A stretch of DNA of 64,000 nt from Pomphorhynchus laevis. Lineage: Eukaryota > Acanthocephala > Palaeacanthocephala > Echinorhynchida > Pomphorhynchidae. A model generated the notes under the pieces. It was not told the DNA's origin. It did not search any database and worked only from the letters and a program-made list of their open reading frames with translations. This document shows, in pieces, positions 43,503 to 54,215 of this stretch (position 1 is the first letter of the stretch; every line of letters starts with the position of its first letter). The stretch spans positions 27,513 through 91,512 of the forward strand of contig WNNJ02000525.1 in assembly GCA_012934845.2 (NCBI GenBank). The letters run 5' to 3'. The translations under genes were made by a program, and so were the position numbers.

Positions 43503-43583
43503 GTACCGTTTCGTCATCACAATGACTCATCAGTGCCAGATCCCTCCCACTACTGGATGCAGAGGAGGACTGGCAGACGGCAC
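43503..43583 (-). ncRNA. Hammerhead ribozyme, type III, family B copy 2 (complete core)
   Basis: This is the exact mirror of the plus-strand ribozyme at 43618-43698, read on the minus strand. All core boxes (GTC, CTGATGA, GAAA) and all three helices are present. The predicted cleavage point lies between the complements of 43577 and 43576. It sits in the second unit of the minus-strand tandem. Confidence 0.82.
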
Positions 43584-43617
43584 ACGAGTCATGTGTACCT
43601 TCATACACATGACTCGT

Positions 43618-43698
43618 GTGCCGTCTGCCAGTCCTCCTCTGCATCCAGTAGTGGGAGGGATCTGGCACTGATGAGTCATTGTGATGACGAAACGGTAC
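43618..43698 (+). ncRNA. Hammerhead ribozyme, type III, family B copy 3 (complete core)
   Basis: Stem III is GTGCCGT (43618-43624) pairing with ACGGTAC (43692-43698), 7 bp including one G-U. The cleavage triplet GTC is at 43623-43625. Stem I is TGCCAG (43626-43631)/CTGGCA (43662-43667), with an inner TCC-TCC/GGGAGGGA extension and an apical loop. CTGATGA is at 43668-43674. Stem II is GTCAT-TGTG-ATGAC (43675-43688), followed by GAAA at 43689-43692. Stems I and II are closed and III is open, which defines type III. Cleavage is predicted after C43625. Confidence 0.88.
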
Positions 43699-43778
43699 TT
43701 GCTACCGTTCTTCCGCGTCTGGCTTCAATGATAACAACGTATTTCACGCGGATTGGTCTCACTCTCTTTTAAGATTCA

Positions 43779-44288
43779 TAAATTATTTAATAATGTCCTT
43801 CACCAATAATATATTTATTATATTATATTTAATAATAAATATATATTATAATATTTTAGAATATAATTTTCTATTGATGTTGATTTAATGTTGAATAAAC
43901 ATTAAATCAATGTTGAATAAACATAGGAATAAGGCTGTTTAAACCTCACGATTATAAGACACAGTATAATCTTATCAATTGTTATTGAATTTAAGCGTAC
44001 TTTTCGGCACCAATACAAGTTCAGGGCAAAAATCAAAGAACTTATAAAAGCAAAAATGGATAGAAAAACAAAAATACTTTTATTTACATAAACAATATAT
44101 TATGAACAGCATAGATACAAAACAATATACTAAATATTTAAATTCTAAACTGACTATTTCGGAAAACTTCCATATTTTTATAAAAAGGAAACCTTAATAT
44201 TTACGGGGAATGCATAAATATTGAATCTCAAACTAAATTATCTAGTACATATTATTGTAAGCATGTTATTGAAAGATTATGTTATAAA
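43779..44288. other. AT-rich gap between the two family B arrays
   Basis: No gene. A short inverted motif occurs near 43885-43920 (GATTTAATGTTGAATAAACATTAAATC). Confidence 0.5.
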
Positions 44289-44327
44289 AGATTTTCTAGT
44301 ACATCATGCACTTGATTCATTCGTTGA

Positions 44328-44407
44328 TTGCCGTCTGCTAGTCCTCCTCTGAATCCAGCAGTGGGAGGGAACTGGCACTGATCAGTCATAGTGATGACAA
44401 AATGGCA
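44328..44407 (+). ncRNA. Hammerhead relic, type III, family B copy 4
   Basis: Cleavage triplet GTC at 44333-44335, stem I TGCTAG/CTGGCA, stem II GTCAT-AGTG-ATGAC, stem III of about 6 bp. Core changes (CTGATCA for CTGATGA, AAAA for GAAA) predict no activity. The helices are still preserved. Confidence 0.65.
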
Positions 44408-44631
44408 TGCATCATTCTTTCGCGTCGGGCTTATATGATTACCAAATATTCACGCGGAATGGTATCATCATTTGAGAAATAGAAGTAAGCCGATATTAAG
44501 ATACCTTGCGCTGGCATTTGCCAGTGCCTTTGCTAATGATCCAATTTGGTGAAGCTGTAGTGCTAATTCAGCACTCTAGATGATGTTACTAGAGATTTTC
44601 TAGTACATCATGCACTTGATTCATTCGTTGA

Positions 44632-44712
44632 TTGCCATCTGCTAGTCCTCCTCTGCATCCAGCAGTGGGAGGGAACTGGTACTGATGAGTCATAGTGATG
44701 ACAAAACGGCAT
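44632..44712 (+). ncRNA. Hammerhead relic, type III, family B copy 5
   Basis: Triplet ATC at 44637-44639, stem I TGCTAG/CTGGTA (kept by G-U pairs), intact CTGATGA at 44682-44688, stem II GTCAT-AGTG-ATGAC. The GAAA box is AAAA (44703-44706) and stem III has one mismatch. It is probably inactive because G12 is lost. Confidence 0.65.
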
Positions 44713-44780
44713 TCGTCATTCTTTCGCGTCGGGCTTATATTATTACTAAAAATTCACGCGGAATGGTATCATTATTTGAG

Positions 44781-45569
44781 TAATATCTATCAATATTATA
44801 ATATTAAAAGTATAATAATTGTACTTTACCAAAATTAAATTAAATGAGATCATGTATACAAGCTTTTATTTCAGCATAATAAAAATATTTATAAAAATTT
44901 TATGAAATTTGAATTTTTGCTTCACATCAACGCAACAATAATCAATTCCCTGTTCTTCATATACAAATTCTTAAAAATTAACGAATTCGAAATATCCTTA
45001 AATATTAATAAATCGACAAATTCTTAAAAATTAAAGAATTCGAAATATCCTCAAATATTAATAAATTAGAAATTAAAGAATATTCATATTCTTAAGCTAA
45101 ATTCCAATTATTTTTGTTATGATATTACAATGGTTTTAAGATGTAGCAAATATTAAAATTTCACGATATTTAAAATATAGTAAAATAAAATGTATTTATC
45201 ATGAAAATTTCCGTATACGTAATATACGAAGAAAATATATGGATTGAATATGCAGAATAACGGATCAAATCTTTTAATTATTCACGGCAACACGTTTTAC
45301 AAAATTAATAATTGATAAAATTAATTGCTTAAAGTTAACTAACAAAAATCAATTTTTAATATAAAAATTTAATAATAAAAGACCATTAAAACTATTAATT
45401 TCTGATATAATTAAGCAAATGATTTAATAGATGATTAAATCATTAAGCCAATGATCAGGGCAATGCATATTTGATGGAAATAATTATTCTTTTAGCACTT
45501 TATAACAATCATTTGTTCTTGAACAATAAACCGATATTAGTGTATTTTGTCCATCTAACAACATACAAC
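44781..45569. repeat. AT-rich gap with a short tandem duplication
   Basis: A unit of about 57 bases (ATTCTTAAAAATTAA-GAATTC, GAAATATCCTYAAATATTAA) is present twice at 44967-45075. Nothing else was seen. Confidence 0.6.
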
Positions 45570-45779
45570 GTGGTCTTTTTCTTCAGCGTATGTTCCGCTT
45601 CATTACGAAGTCCGCCTAGAACGTGGCCGTGGCATTATAGTCGCCTTTCGCGAAGTTCATTAAGACAGCATTTCATAATGTTGATGCGACGATTTTTTAC
45701 GGCTGGCTTGTCACGAAATATACCGCCAACCCTCCTTCTTTCTCATACGGGTTTGGGACCGGCCATGACGGAGATTAAA
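45570..45779 (-). mobile_element. RTE-derived short non-autonomous element, copy 2
   Basis: Full-length copy homologous to 41612-41826. On the minus strand it starts GCCGGTCCCAAACCCG, has GGAGGGTTGGCGGTAT and GACAAGCCAGCCGTAAAA, and ends GCGGAACATACGCTGAAGAAAAAGACC. Its middle differs from copy 1, which carries an extra short duplication (TTGATGGTTGA twice on the plus strand). The right-hand flank ACAACATACAACGTGGTC is shared with copy 3. Confidence 0.7.
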
Positions 45780-46182
45780 TCTATCTTACCACATACAAAA
45801 TGATCTATCGTTTAATAAGTACTGTTTATTAAATAAACAGTTTGTAATTTCCTCGATGGTATCAGGAGTTATCGAAATTTTATGAATTTTCGAGAAAAAC
45901 TATATTCACTCGTTTCGTTTCCATAAATTTACAAACCTATAAAGAATGTATATTTTTAATATACCGCACTATCCATAGACCTGATGTCATTATTTTTATT
46001 ATCAATTCCAATGATGTAAAGAACCAGGTGGATAAATGCCAGGATAAAATATGCCCGGAAACCAGAAGAATGCCCGGATATAGTATGTTGTGGCATGTTT
46101 GGTGGTTGGATGAAGCGGACGGTTTTGACGTTTGTATATTCAATCGTAATGGTAAATCATAAAAGTCCAAATTCACATCATT

Positions 46183-46419
46183 ATGTTTCGATTATCACGA
46201 GAAACGAAAAAGCAACACATACAAAGAGCTTATAAAGTCGGACTACAGTACGTTCTGTCCGATAGTTTCGGCTGCAACTGGTGGAATCGGGCCATCAGCA
46301 CATGCCATGATCAATGCAATTGCGTGAAAGTTATAAAAAGGGCAGCCAAATACACGGATTCGATCACCTGGTTTCGAACAAGAATATGTATATCCTTTGC
46401 AAGACCAGTTTCCATGTGA
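46183..46419 (+). other. Unassigned coding-like frame
   Basis: 78 codons with a composition much less AT-biased than the surroundings: AYKVGLQYVLSDSFGCNWW, TCHDQCNCVKVIKRAAKY. Several cysteines and tryptophans appear, and there is no known motif. It may be an exon of a host gene or the trace of an unidentified element. A short internal duplication, ATGCCCGGA, lies upstream at 46048-46080. I would not call a gene without transcript evidence. Confidence 0.2.
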
Positions 46420-47689
46420 TGCGAACTTTCTGATCCGCGCGACATATATCTATCGAGACCTCCGATGTTGTTCAGTGCTATGTCGATTGCATCAAAGAAT
46501 TTGCTTTAGCATGGAAATATAATGGCATATCGAGATGTACTGTGTTGATGTTAATGATTGTTACTCACTAGGAGATTTGATTTCTGTTTTGATTAATAAT
46601 ATTATTTAAAATGATATAAAAATAAATGTTTGTGCATCAATTTATTTTTAAATAAATAAAATTTATTTATAAATTATGCAGCAAATTCATATTAGATTTT
46701 AGATAAATAGGATTAACTGATTATTTAAGCACTTCTTCAACAAACCATTTACACTACATCATATTGAAGCGATAATGGAGAATTATATCAAGTAAATGAC
46801 AAATTTTGCTGTTTAAAAATTATATACTCATGAAAATGCAATTGAAGGTAATACTGATATTTTTGCATGTTTTTATGCAATTCCGATGTTTTTGTATATT
46901 GCGTGGACACCAAATTATCGATCGCTTTTCGTTGTCGTCCAACTGCAAACAGACAAATTGATCTTTTATTCCTATTGAAATGTCTTACATCGTGTAGATT
47001 TTTTAGAAGCTGACATCCCAAACATTGTCATCTTTTCTTCGCTAAAATTAAGGTGTTGCAAAACTTTACCGCCTATCGCCACAATTATAACTAAATCATC
47101 GTACATTTTCTGACATGTATTTTTTAAAAAATAGTGATTTTATAATTAGTTCCACTTTTTATGTCCGTGGTTCGCTTTCATTTTACCGTGCTGACTATAT
47201 AATAAGCTTATTGATATATGTACATTAAATTAGAGAATAAGTTTTAAGCTAAACAGCCTTTGATGTCAGCTTGCATATATCAGTATCTGATCTGTTTCAT
47301 ATTTTACAGCAGTTGTTCCCTGCAGAAAAGCAATAGATTTGTTGTAGATGAATTTGTTGTATTACAGATATCGCTCTCTGCCTATAAACCAAAAACAAAA
47401 TTGCATGCCATTAAAAGACTATCTCTCTACAGGGAAGTGTTATACCACATTTTACTTCATTTTACAAAACATTCGTGAACCTTTATTTCTCTTTAAAACT
47501 AAATGTAAATAATAATTTATTAACCTTTATATTTACAAATATTAATTTTAACCTTTATATATTTTTTAACATTTACATTTTAAATATTTTTAAATTTTAA
47601 ATTATACTGGCTTTTTAAAAAGTTTAACGAGGAAGGTAAGCTAGTGCGTTCTAGTTACAAAGGTTTTACGTATCTAACAACATACAAAG
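46420..47689. other. Non-coding region
   Basis: AT-rich with small frames (for example 46788-47021 minus) that show no recognised motif. No repeats were noticed. Confidence 0.45.
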
Positions 47690-47813
47690 TGGTCTTTTTC
47701 TAAGTGTTCCGCTTCATTACTAAGTTCCTCCTAGAACGTGGCCGTGGCATTATAGTCGCCATTCACCAAGTTCATTAAGACAGCATTTCATAATGTTGAT
47801 GCGACGATTTTTT
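47690..47813 (-). mobile_element. RTE-derived short non-autonomous element, copy 3 (truncated)
   Basis: It is nearly identical to the right half of the 45570 copy (GTTCCGCTTCATTAC, AACGTGGCCGTGGCATTATAG, AGACAGCATTTCATAATGTTG), with a small deletion near 47700. It even shares the sequence just outside (TCTAACAACATACAA). This suggests a local duplication of the 45.55-45.70 kb segment, or insertion as part of a longer unit, rather than independent integration. Confidence 0.7.
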
Positions 47814-49639
47814 AATGATAAAATATTTAATAATTTATGATCATTTTAATCCTAAATTATTACACAGACGATAACAAACATATTTCTTAGCAATTTATAT
47901 TATGATCGCTTCAAGAACAACTTGAATCAAACCATTTTGAAAAGATCTGATTTAAGGAAATTTGTTTTATTCCTAAATTTGTCTTTGACAAATTCGTTTT
48001 ATTACCTTGGACACAAAATAAAAAATATAATACCTAAAATATAAGGTATTTCGAATACCTTTTTGCTGTATAAAAGTGCCTAAAAAATAAAAAGAATTGT
48101 TAAATTTGTGGAAATTAAATTCATCAAAATCAATACAGAAAATTAAACTGATTATTTAATTAAATTAAATAGTTATTTAATTATCAATTTAAGCTAGTTA
48201 GTTTATTTTATTAATACTAAATTACTATTTGAGTTTTTCAAATATGAACGTTTGGTAACAAACCACTATTTTAAACAGGTAATTTTCTCAACGCATTACA
48301 AAATGATTTTTATTTTAATACTATAACACCAAATATATTATAGTTATAATATATTATATAATAAATACTAAATATATTATATATTTTAGTATAATACTAA
48401 AATATCTATAATACTTAATAATTCGATCAGGTAACTGAGTCTACGTATATTAAATTATTTATAAATACATCATAATGTTGAATAAAAATAAAATAATGAA
48501 ATAATAAATTATTAAATAATTATAAATAATTATAAATAATTCATATATAATATAATTATTTTAATGTATTTTAATTTAATATAATTATTTTAATTATTTA
48601 TTTTTAATAAATAATTATAAATAATTCATATATAATATAATTATTTTAATGTCATAATGTTAAATATAATAACATTAATAATGACATTATTATGATGTCA
48701 TTATTATGATGCAATTATTATGTTATAATGGTATCGTATATATTATATATTATACATTATATATTATAAATAATATCATCAAAATATCATCTGATTAAAA
48801 TACATTCACAGCAACTAGCAGCTATTGTGCTTATATTCAGTCCTCTAGTGTCATTCACAGAGTACGTGAACGACATTAGAAAATACACCAGATAAGGTAA
48901 TACAAACCTAATAGATGCTAGTTACCGTGAACGTATTTTAAATATTTGTGATATTTGTATGATATTATTTAGCATTTAAAAAATTGATTGATTGCATGTT
49001 GTGCTGATAGTTTAAAATTCGTGTAGAAAGCTTTCTACACGAATTTAAAAAATTATTATAATTGTTCTATATTTAAGGATAGAAGAAATGTATTTCGTTC
49101 AGTATTTGTTAATAATAAATAATTATAACAAATAATCTAAAATACGAGACGACTGGCAGCGGATATATACCACAAAACATTGTGTTCCATTCCACATAAA
49201 CGACACATTAAATGTAGCTTTGTCCATGCTAACCATCTATGACCTGGCATTCACGCAATCAGCTGTAAAATAATGTTATGTCAAATTTATGTTCTATTTA
49301 AATAACGAAATCGACAGGAAATGATTTTTGCGATATACCTCAAAATTCCAATTTATATTTATCGATACATAAACATCAAGAAAATGTTGTATCATCATCA
49401 CAAGCGAAGTTTTTCACATTTTTGTTGGATTTACAAATACTAATATTTCCCGTCTTTTTAAAGTGATTTTCCGTATGCATTCTCTGTAGACACTAAACTA
49501 AAATTAGTCCATTTGCTATTTATAACATATTATTCACTTTTCATAATAACTGTATTATTATCAATTAATAATATTAATTATTATAATATATCGGTAATTA
49601 TAATAATATCGGTAATATATCGTTAATTATTATAATATC
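47814..49639. repeat. AT-rich region with a repeat R fragment and palindromes
   Basis: At 48425-48500 the start of dispersed repeat R is recognisable (CAGGTAACTGAGTCTACGTA). Around 48500-48660 an AT-rich unit (ATAATTATAAATAATTCATA) is duplicated. A perfect 32-base palindrome lies at 49015-49046, centred on AAAGCTTT. No gene was seen. Confidence 0.65.
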
Positions 49640-51620
49640 GGAAATTTTCCTGTACAATTATGCTGGCTTATCACCCACCGAACACCGACTCGCAAGCAGC
49701 TCAACAAAAATTGGAGACGATTATAGATAATAAAATATGTTCCAGCAAATATCTAATGGTAGTAGGCGATTTTAATAGGATTCCACTAGATTCATATGCT
49801 TGTCATCACGGATTATTACAGTTAGTTAAATTTAACACTCGAAACAACGCTATCTTGGATAAAATCTTCACACATATAGAACATTACTATAACCAGATTA
49901 AAAAATGTTCACCGTTAGGAAATTCAGACCATTGTGCGATACGTATTAGAAATAATCACAAAATAGAGCATTTCGAAGTTCGCAAATTAACTTAATGGGA
50001 TAAACGAGCAAACAACTTAATTAACTTAAGGAATAAGTTAAGCGAATTAACAATCAACATCTCAAATTGGAATTGTGAAAATTTTGACATTATCAACAAT
50101 AAACTTAATGACTACTTCTCTAGTTCTAATCCATGTAAAAAAGTACGTTTAAATTCAAGAGATCCAACGTAGATCACACCACTGATCAAGGAATTGCAGA
50201 AGCGAAAAGACCGAGCTTATCGGAGTGGCAATTCTGAAATGTACAAACAAATTAACAATAGACTGTCAAATCTAATACCTATGGCAAAATCGTGCTGGTT
50301 TAAAATGCAATTATGCATAAATCGTGGTGGTTCTCTATGGAAAGGAGTAAATGCAATTAGAAAGCAGGCACCTATATCGAAGTTTGATGAACTCACGGAT
50401 GAAAGACTTAAAGCGACAGTCAACCTTATCAATTCTAATTTAACAAATGGAATCTTAACAGAGCATAATAACAGCTTACTCATCGCAATTGATGATAATA
50501 TTTCTAACTTTGATCAATTCATGGACACAATTTCACCGCTAGAAGTACACTCGACGATATTAAAGATAAGGAAAAACAAATCATGTGGGCCAAGTATGCC
50601 TATATGGGCTCTACATGAATTAGCTGATTTATTAGCAGAACCTCTTTCAATTATGTTTACCTCCATATTCAGAATAGTAATTGTTCCAAGTTGCTTAACC
50701 AACTCTCAATTTGCTTTCAAATTTATTTCTTCATATTTACTAGATAGAACTCAACGTGTAGGTTACAAAGAGATAGTTTCACAGAGTTATACAATGTCAA
50801 TCGGAGTACCTCAAGGAAGCGCGTAATCGCCGTTTTTATTCGCCGTCTACGTTGATGATTTTTATTCTATTCTGCAATCCAGCGTATGTGTGAAATTCGC
50901 TGCTGACATCTCCATAATTGTAAGTTCGTCAAATTTCTTAAATTCTAATAGAGACGTAAAGCTAGAGTTGGACAATCTGATTTAATGGACTGACCTAAAT
51001 CCATTGAGCTTAAATAGATCAAAATCAAAAATTATGCATATCAACATAGAGTCGACATAGCCCATTGATAGTCGATCATGGGCTGAAACGTCTTAATAGT
51101 CTTCGAATACTAGGCGTTAATTTTACCGTCAACCTGTCTTGATCTCTTCATATTGATGAGGTCGTCAGAAAATGCAGTAGCCGACTTTATCTGCTAAGGT
51201 GCATTTCGACATTAGGATCCTCTCCCACTCAGTTAGAGGTTGTATATATTGCATTAGTAAAATCATTACTAGTTTATGGATATCCCGTTTTTTGTAATGT
51301 AGCCTCACGAGACCTTCAAAAAATGTTAAAAATTCATAGGTTCGCAGAGCGCATTTGTAGAAAAAATTTAGTCACTTTCGCGGAAGTTTTAAACATGACG
51401 TTTACTAAACTCGCTCGAATATAGAGTTCATATCCCGATTATCTGAACTTTGTTTCGGGCATACTAACTATACTAAACATAGTAAGTATGGTCATAAAAA
51501 GTTTAACTTGAAAGCACCTCGAATCGAAAAGTTTTCATCTTCGTTCCTATTCAAAGCTGTTAGATCATTAGAAGAGCAGAGTCGAAACTCCAGAAGATTG
51601 TAAATTGGCAATCTCCACAG
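49640..51620 (+). mobile_element. CR1-superfamily LINE relic (separate family)
   Basis: The endonuclease end is at 49660-49995 (MVVGDFNRIPLD, NAILDKIFTH, PLGNSDHCAIR), with an intact SDH motif. A linker and RT start follow at 50194-50826 (KRKDRAYRSGN, ILKIRKNKSCGPSMPIWAL). RT motif B SIGVPQGSA is at 50800 and motif C-like AVYVDDF/FAADISIIV at 50840-50920. Thumb and C-terminal scraps run to about 51620. Between IVPS and the SQFAFKFISSYLLDRTQRV segment (about 50690) the RT finger and motif A region is missing, an internal deletion of roughly 100 codons. Stops are common. The 3' end was not found. Confidence 0.75.
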
Positions 51621-54045
51621 CTCAGTAAAACAATTTTTCTTGAATACTGTTTATCCTACCTTTTTAATAGCTGCAAATGATCCTTATTATTATTTTATCA
51701 AATTTAAAGAAATTGTACGTAAATTAAGCAGAGATAGTTGCTTGTTTGTATTTTATAACATGTTCACTTTTATATTAATAATATTAGTATTATTACTGAT
51801 AAGCGTGAACAAAACAGGGCATTTAATTAGTTGATTTCATGATTCATGATATCTCAATAGCTTATCAATAGTTGCAATTATATAGTTATTTTTTAATTTA
51901 TTGTCGAGGAGATAGGAAAAATATTAAAGTAAGTTAACGGAGATTTACGTGCTACTTCATATCTCTTCCAAAACAGGGAAATGCTGTCAGCATTCTGGCG
52001 AGGTCTCCAAAGGGCAAGAACATGGTAAGCTGGTGGTGAGTTGAACTTTGCTTCGGACATTGCCTTTTACAATTAATAACTGTTTTTAAATTAAAAGTTA
52101 ATTTTTAAATTAATTTAAAAATTAATAAATATTTAATAAATAATAATTAATTATTTTCAATAATTCTAAGTGATAGATTTAATTAATTTTGCAATAAAAC
52201 GCATTTAATATAAAATTATTTTTAAATTAAATGCAATTTTATGTATATTAAACTATAATTAGTAGTTTTAATTAGTAGTTTTAGTTGATGCGATACTAGC
52301 TGCTTCTCTGAAGAAATTATTGATGAACAGTATTATATGATTCTTGTTAATTCTCAGATAGCTTTGTAGACTTTTGAGATATAGCTCCTGTGAATACATA
52401 ATACCAACGGTATTTAATAATACTCTCCTCAACCACTAAAGTTTTAGCACCAAATTTTAACAAATTTTAAAGAATTAATGCTTAACAACAATAACTAATA
52501 TATATTTTTTGAAATATAACTAATTCCAATTCACTCTAGCTAAGCGAAGCTTTATTTACATGGCATTTAATTGTAATTTGCATAGTCAATGTTGATACAG
52601 TCACCACAGGCAATATTGGATGCTGTCCGAATTTTCTTTTTTGAAATACAATATGCAATTTCTGCCTTAGGAGTGCTAAGGCAGAAATAGAGCAGATATT
52701 CTCTATTGGAACGGAGCACATTGTTATTCGTGAAGAATAACAATTTCATTCATTATATAGCGAAGTAAATTTGCCTAATTTGTTGCGCAGAAGCAGTTTT
52801 TCTTTCGCGAATATATTTTATCTAAATGGCATATAAGTGACATGTTCAATTTAAATGATGTTGGTCAATTGGAAAATAATCATAAGGTATTTTGATAGCT
52901 TTTAATTTTAGTGTTTCTATTTTCGATGTTGTGAATAAACGCCTCTAGCTAATTACCAAAGAATTTTCATAAATTTTGTAACCTTACCAGAATTTTCATA
53001 CGGTTTCTGCTTAAAATTGTGATTTATGGCAGTGTTTGTGTGAGGAATAATTAATATTATCTATCAGGAATAAACTTATTCAATTAATGACATTAAAATC
53101 GAACATAATTATTTTTATTGATAATATATTTTTAATTAGTTGTTTATCGATAATATTACAATTTACTACTTGATATTTTCCTTCTCTTTAATTATCGATT
53201 TATATTAATATTAATACATATTAATAATATTAATTATTAATTAATATTAGTCAAAATCAAATTAATTTTAAATCAATAAATAAATTGCAGTTATAAATCA
53301 GTACTCGTTTAAAGTATAAACTAGTTGTGATAATTCATTACTTATACAATGCTTTAATTATTTAAAGTGACTGGCTGCATACAATTAACTTATCCGTAAA
53401 ATATCTACTTTAGAAGCCAAATTACGGTTATAAAAATATTTACGATTTCCAGCCATATTTCAATTTAAAATAAAGAATCAAATTGTTTTTATTGTGGACT
53501 TATGTTTTGTTAAGCTAATTGATTTAATAAAGTCGCTTTGCAATATTTTATAATAAAGCAATGTCAATATTTGAGAACAATGATATTTATCAATAATTTC
53601 TATTAATTAATATTAATGAAAATTGTTCTAAATACTTCAATGTGAAATTGGAATGGGTAAGTAAAAAGAACAATAAAGGATAATCTTTAAGATAGAACAT
53701 TTTTAAAAGAAATGACGATCAAAATTTTAAAAATTTGATGCCAAGGGTCAAATGTTTGTAAATTATATCTCATTTTAAAGAAAACGATGATTTTTAAAGC
53801 AAATTCTATTCATGAAAACGCAGAATGACGAAACAAAAACTACCAAAAATGATGAGATTAACTTATGAAACATTCAAAAACATTCATACACAAATATTTC
53901 TAAAACCTATTTATAATGTAATGTTTATCAATTCAACAATAAATTATTTAAAATTGATGAAACAAAAAAAATATAGACAAATTATTAAATTTTAAATAGT
54001 TGATACTGATCCATTTATGATAAAGTATTATTGGAGCTGAATCAA
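51621..54045. other. Long region without recognised genes
   Basis: AT-rich. A short patch of normal composition at 51940-52065 (GAAATGCTGTCAGCATTC) has no match I know. No repeats with confident partners were seen. Confidence 0.45.
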
Positions 54046-54215
54046 ATAAAAGAGGAAATTTTATGATATTTCACTAACTTCTGTTAGCATCTTCAGAAAA
54101 TTACAGTAATTTTCTGTAAATTACAGTAAAATCTATAGTAATTTTCTGAAGATGCTAACATAAGTTAGCGAAATATCATAAAATTCATATTTTCCCTATT
54201 TTCTTTGATCTAGCT
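54046..54215. repeat. Inverted pair of PLE-end-like sequences with hammerhead-type core
   Basis: The arms carry the same string on opposite strands: CTGAAGATGCTAACATAAGTTAGCGAAATATC on plus at about 54139-54170, and the reverse of its sister at about 54062-54095. The string has a CUGANGA box, a perfect 6-bp stem II (GCTAAC/GTTAGC, one extra U before it) and GAAA, but no stable stem I or clear triplet. A shorter inverted pair of related sequence (TGGATCAAAGAAA/TTTCTTTGATCCA) follows at 54440-54510. Confidence 0.55.

Larger units (their letters stand above)
43161..43597 (-). mobile_element. Retrozyme-like tandem with type III hammerheads (family B, minus strand)
   Basis: One full unit (43161-43475) and part of a second repeat directly with a 315-base period, set by AAGCCAGACGCGGAAG at 43161 and 43476. 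Each carries a hammerhead on the minus strand. The unit body has CACTGGCAAATGCCAGCGCAAG and GCTTCACCAAAT, shared with the plus-strand array at 44289-44780. There is no coding frame apart from shadows. It is unrelated in sequence to family A at 25790. Unit size, tandem layout and a self-cleaving motif per unit fit a retrozyme or ribozyme-bearing satellite. Confidence 0.78.
43423..43778. repeat. Near-perfect inverted repeat, about 175-bp arms
   Basis: Arms 43423-43597 and 43604-43778 are reverse complements with about one visible mismatch, around a 6-base centre CCTTCA (43598-43603). The whole of a hammerhead-bearing half-unit is thereby present on both strands. As RNA, either strand would form a long hairpin that competes with ribozyme folding. 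Confidence 0.9.
44289..44780 (+). mobile_element. Retrozyme-like tandem, family B (plus strand)
   Basis: One full unit (44289-44593) and a partial second (44594-44780) repeat with a 304-305-base period, anchored by GATTTTCTAGTACATCATGC and CTTGATTCATTCGTTGATTG. They are clearly homologous to the 43161-43597 units (CTGGCA box, GGGAGGGA, GCCAGTGC, CACGCGGAATGGTATCAT) but diverged. The difference between arrays is much larger than between units of one array, so these are separate insertions or old subfamilies. Confidence 0.75.

Noticed and set aside
43429-43772. 79-codon frames on both strands as a gene
   Set aside because: They are the two arms of the ribozyme palindrome read in one frame. The sequence is explained by the hammerhead structure, and the frames are not preserved in the 44289-44780 copies.
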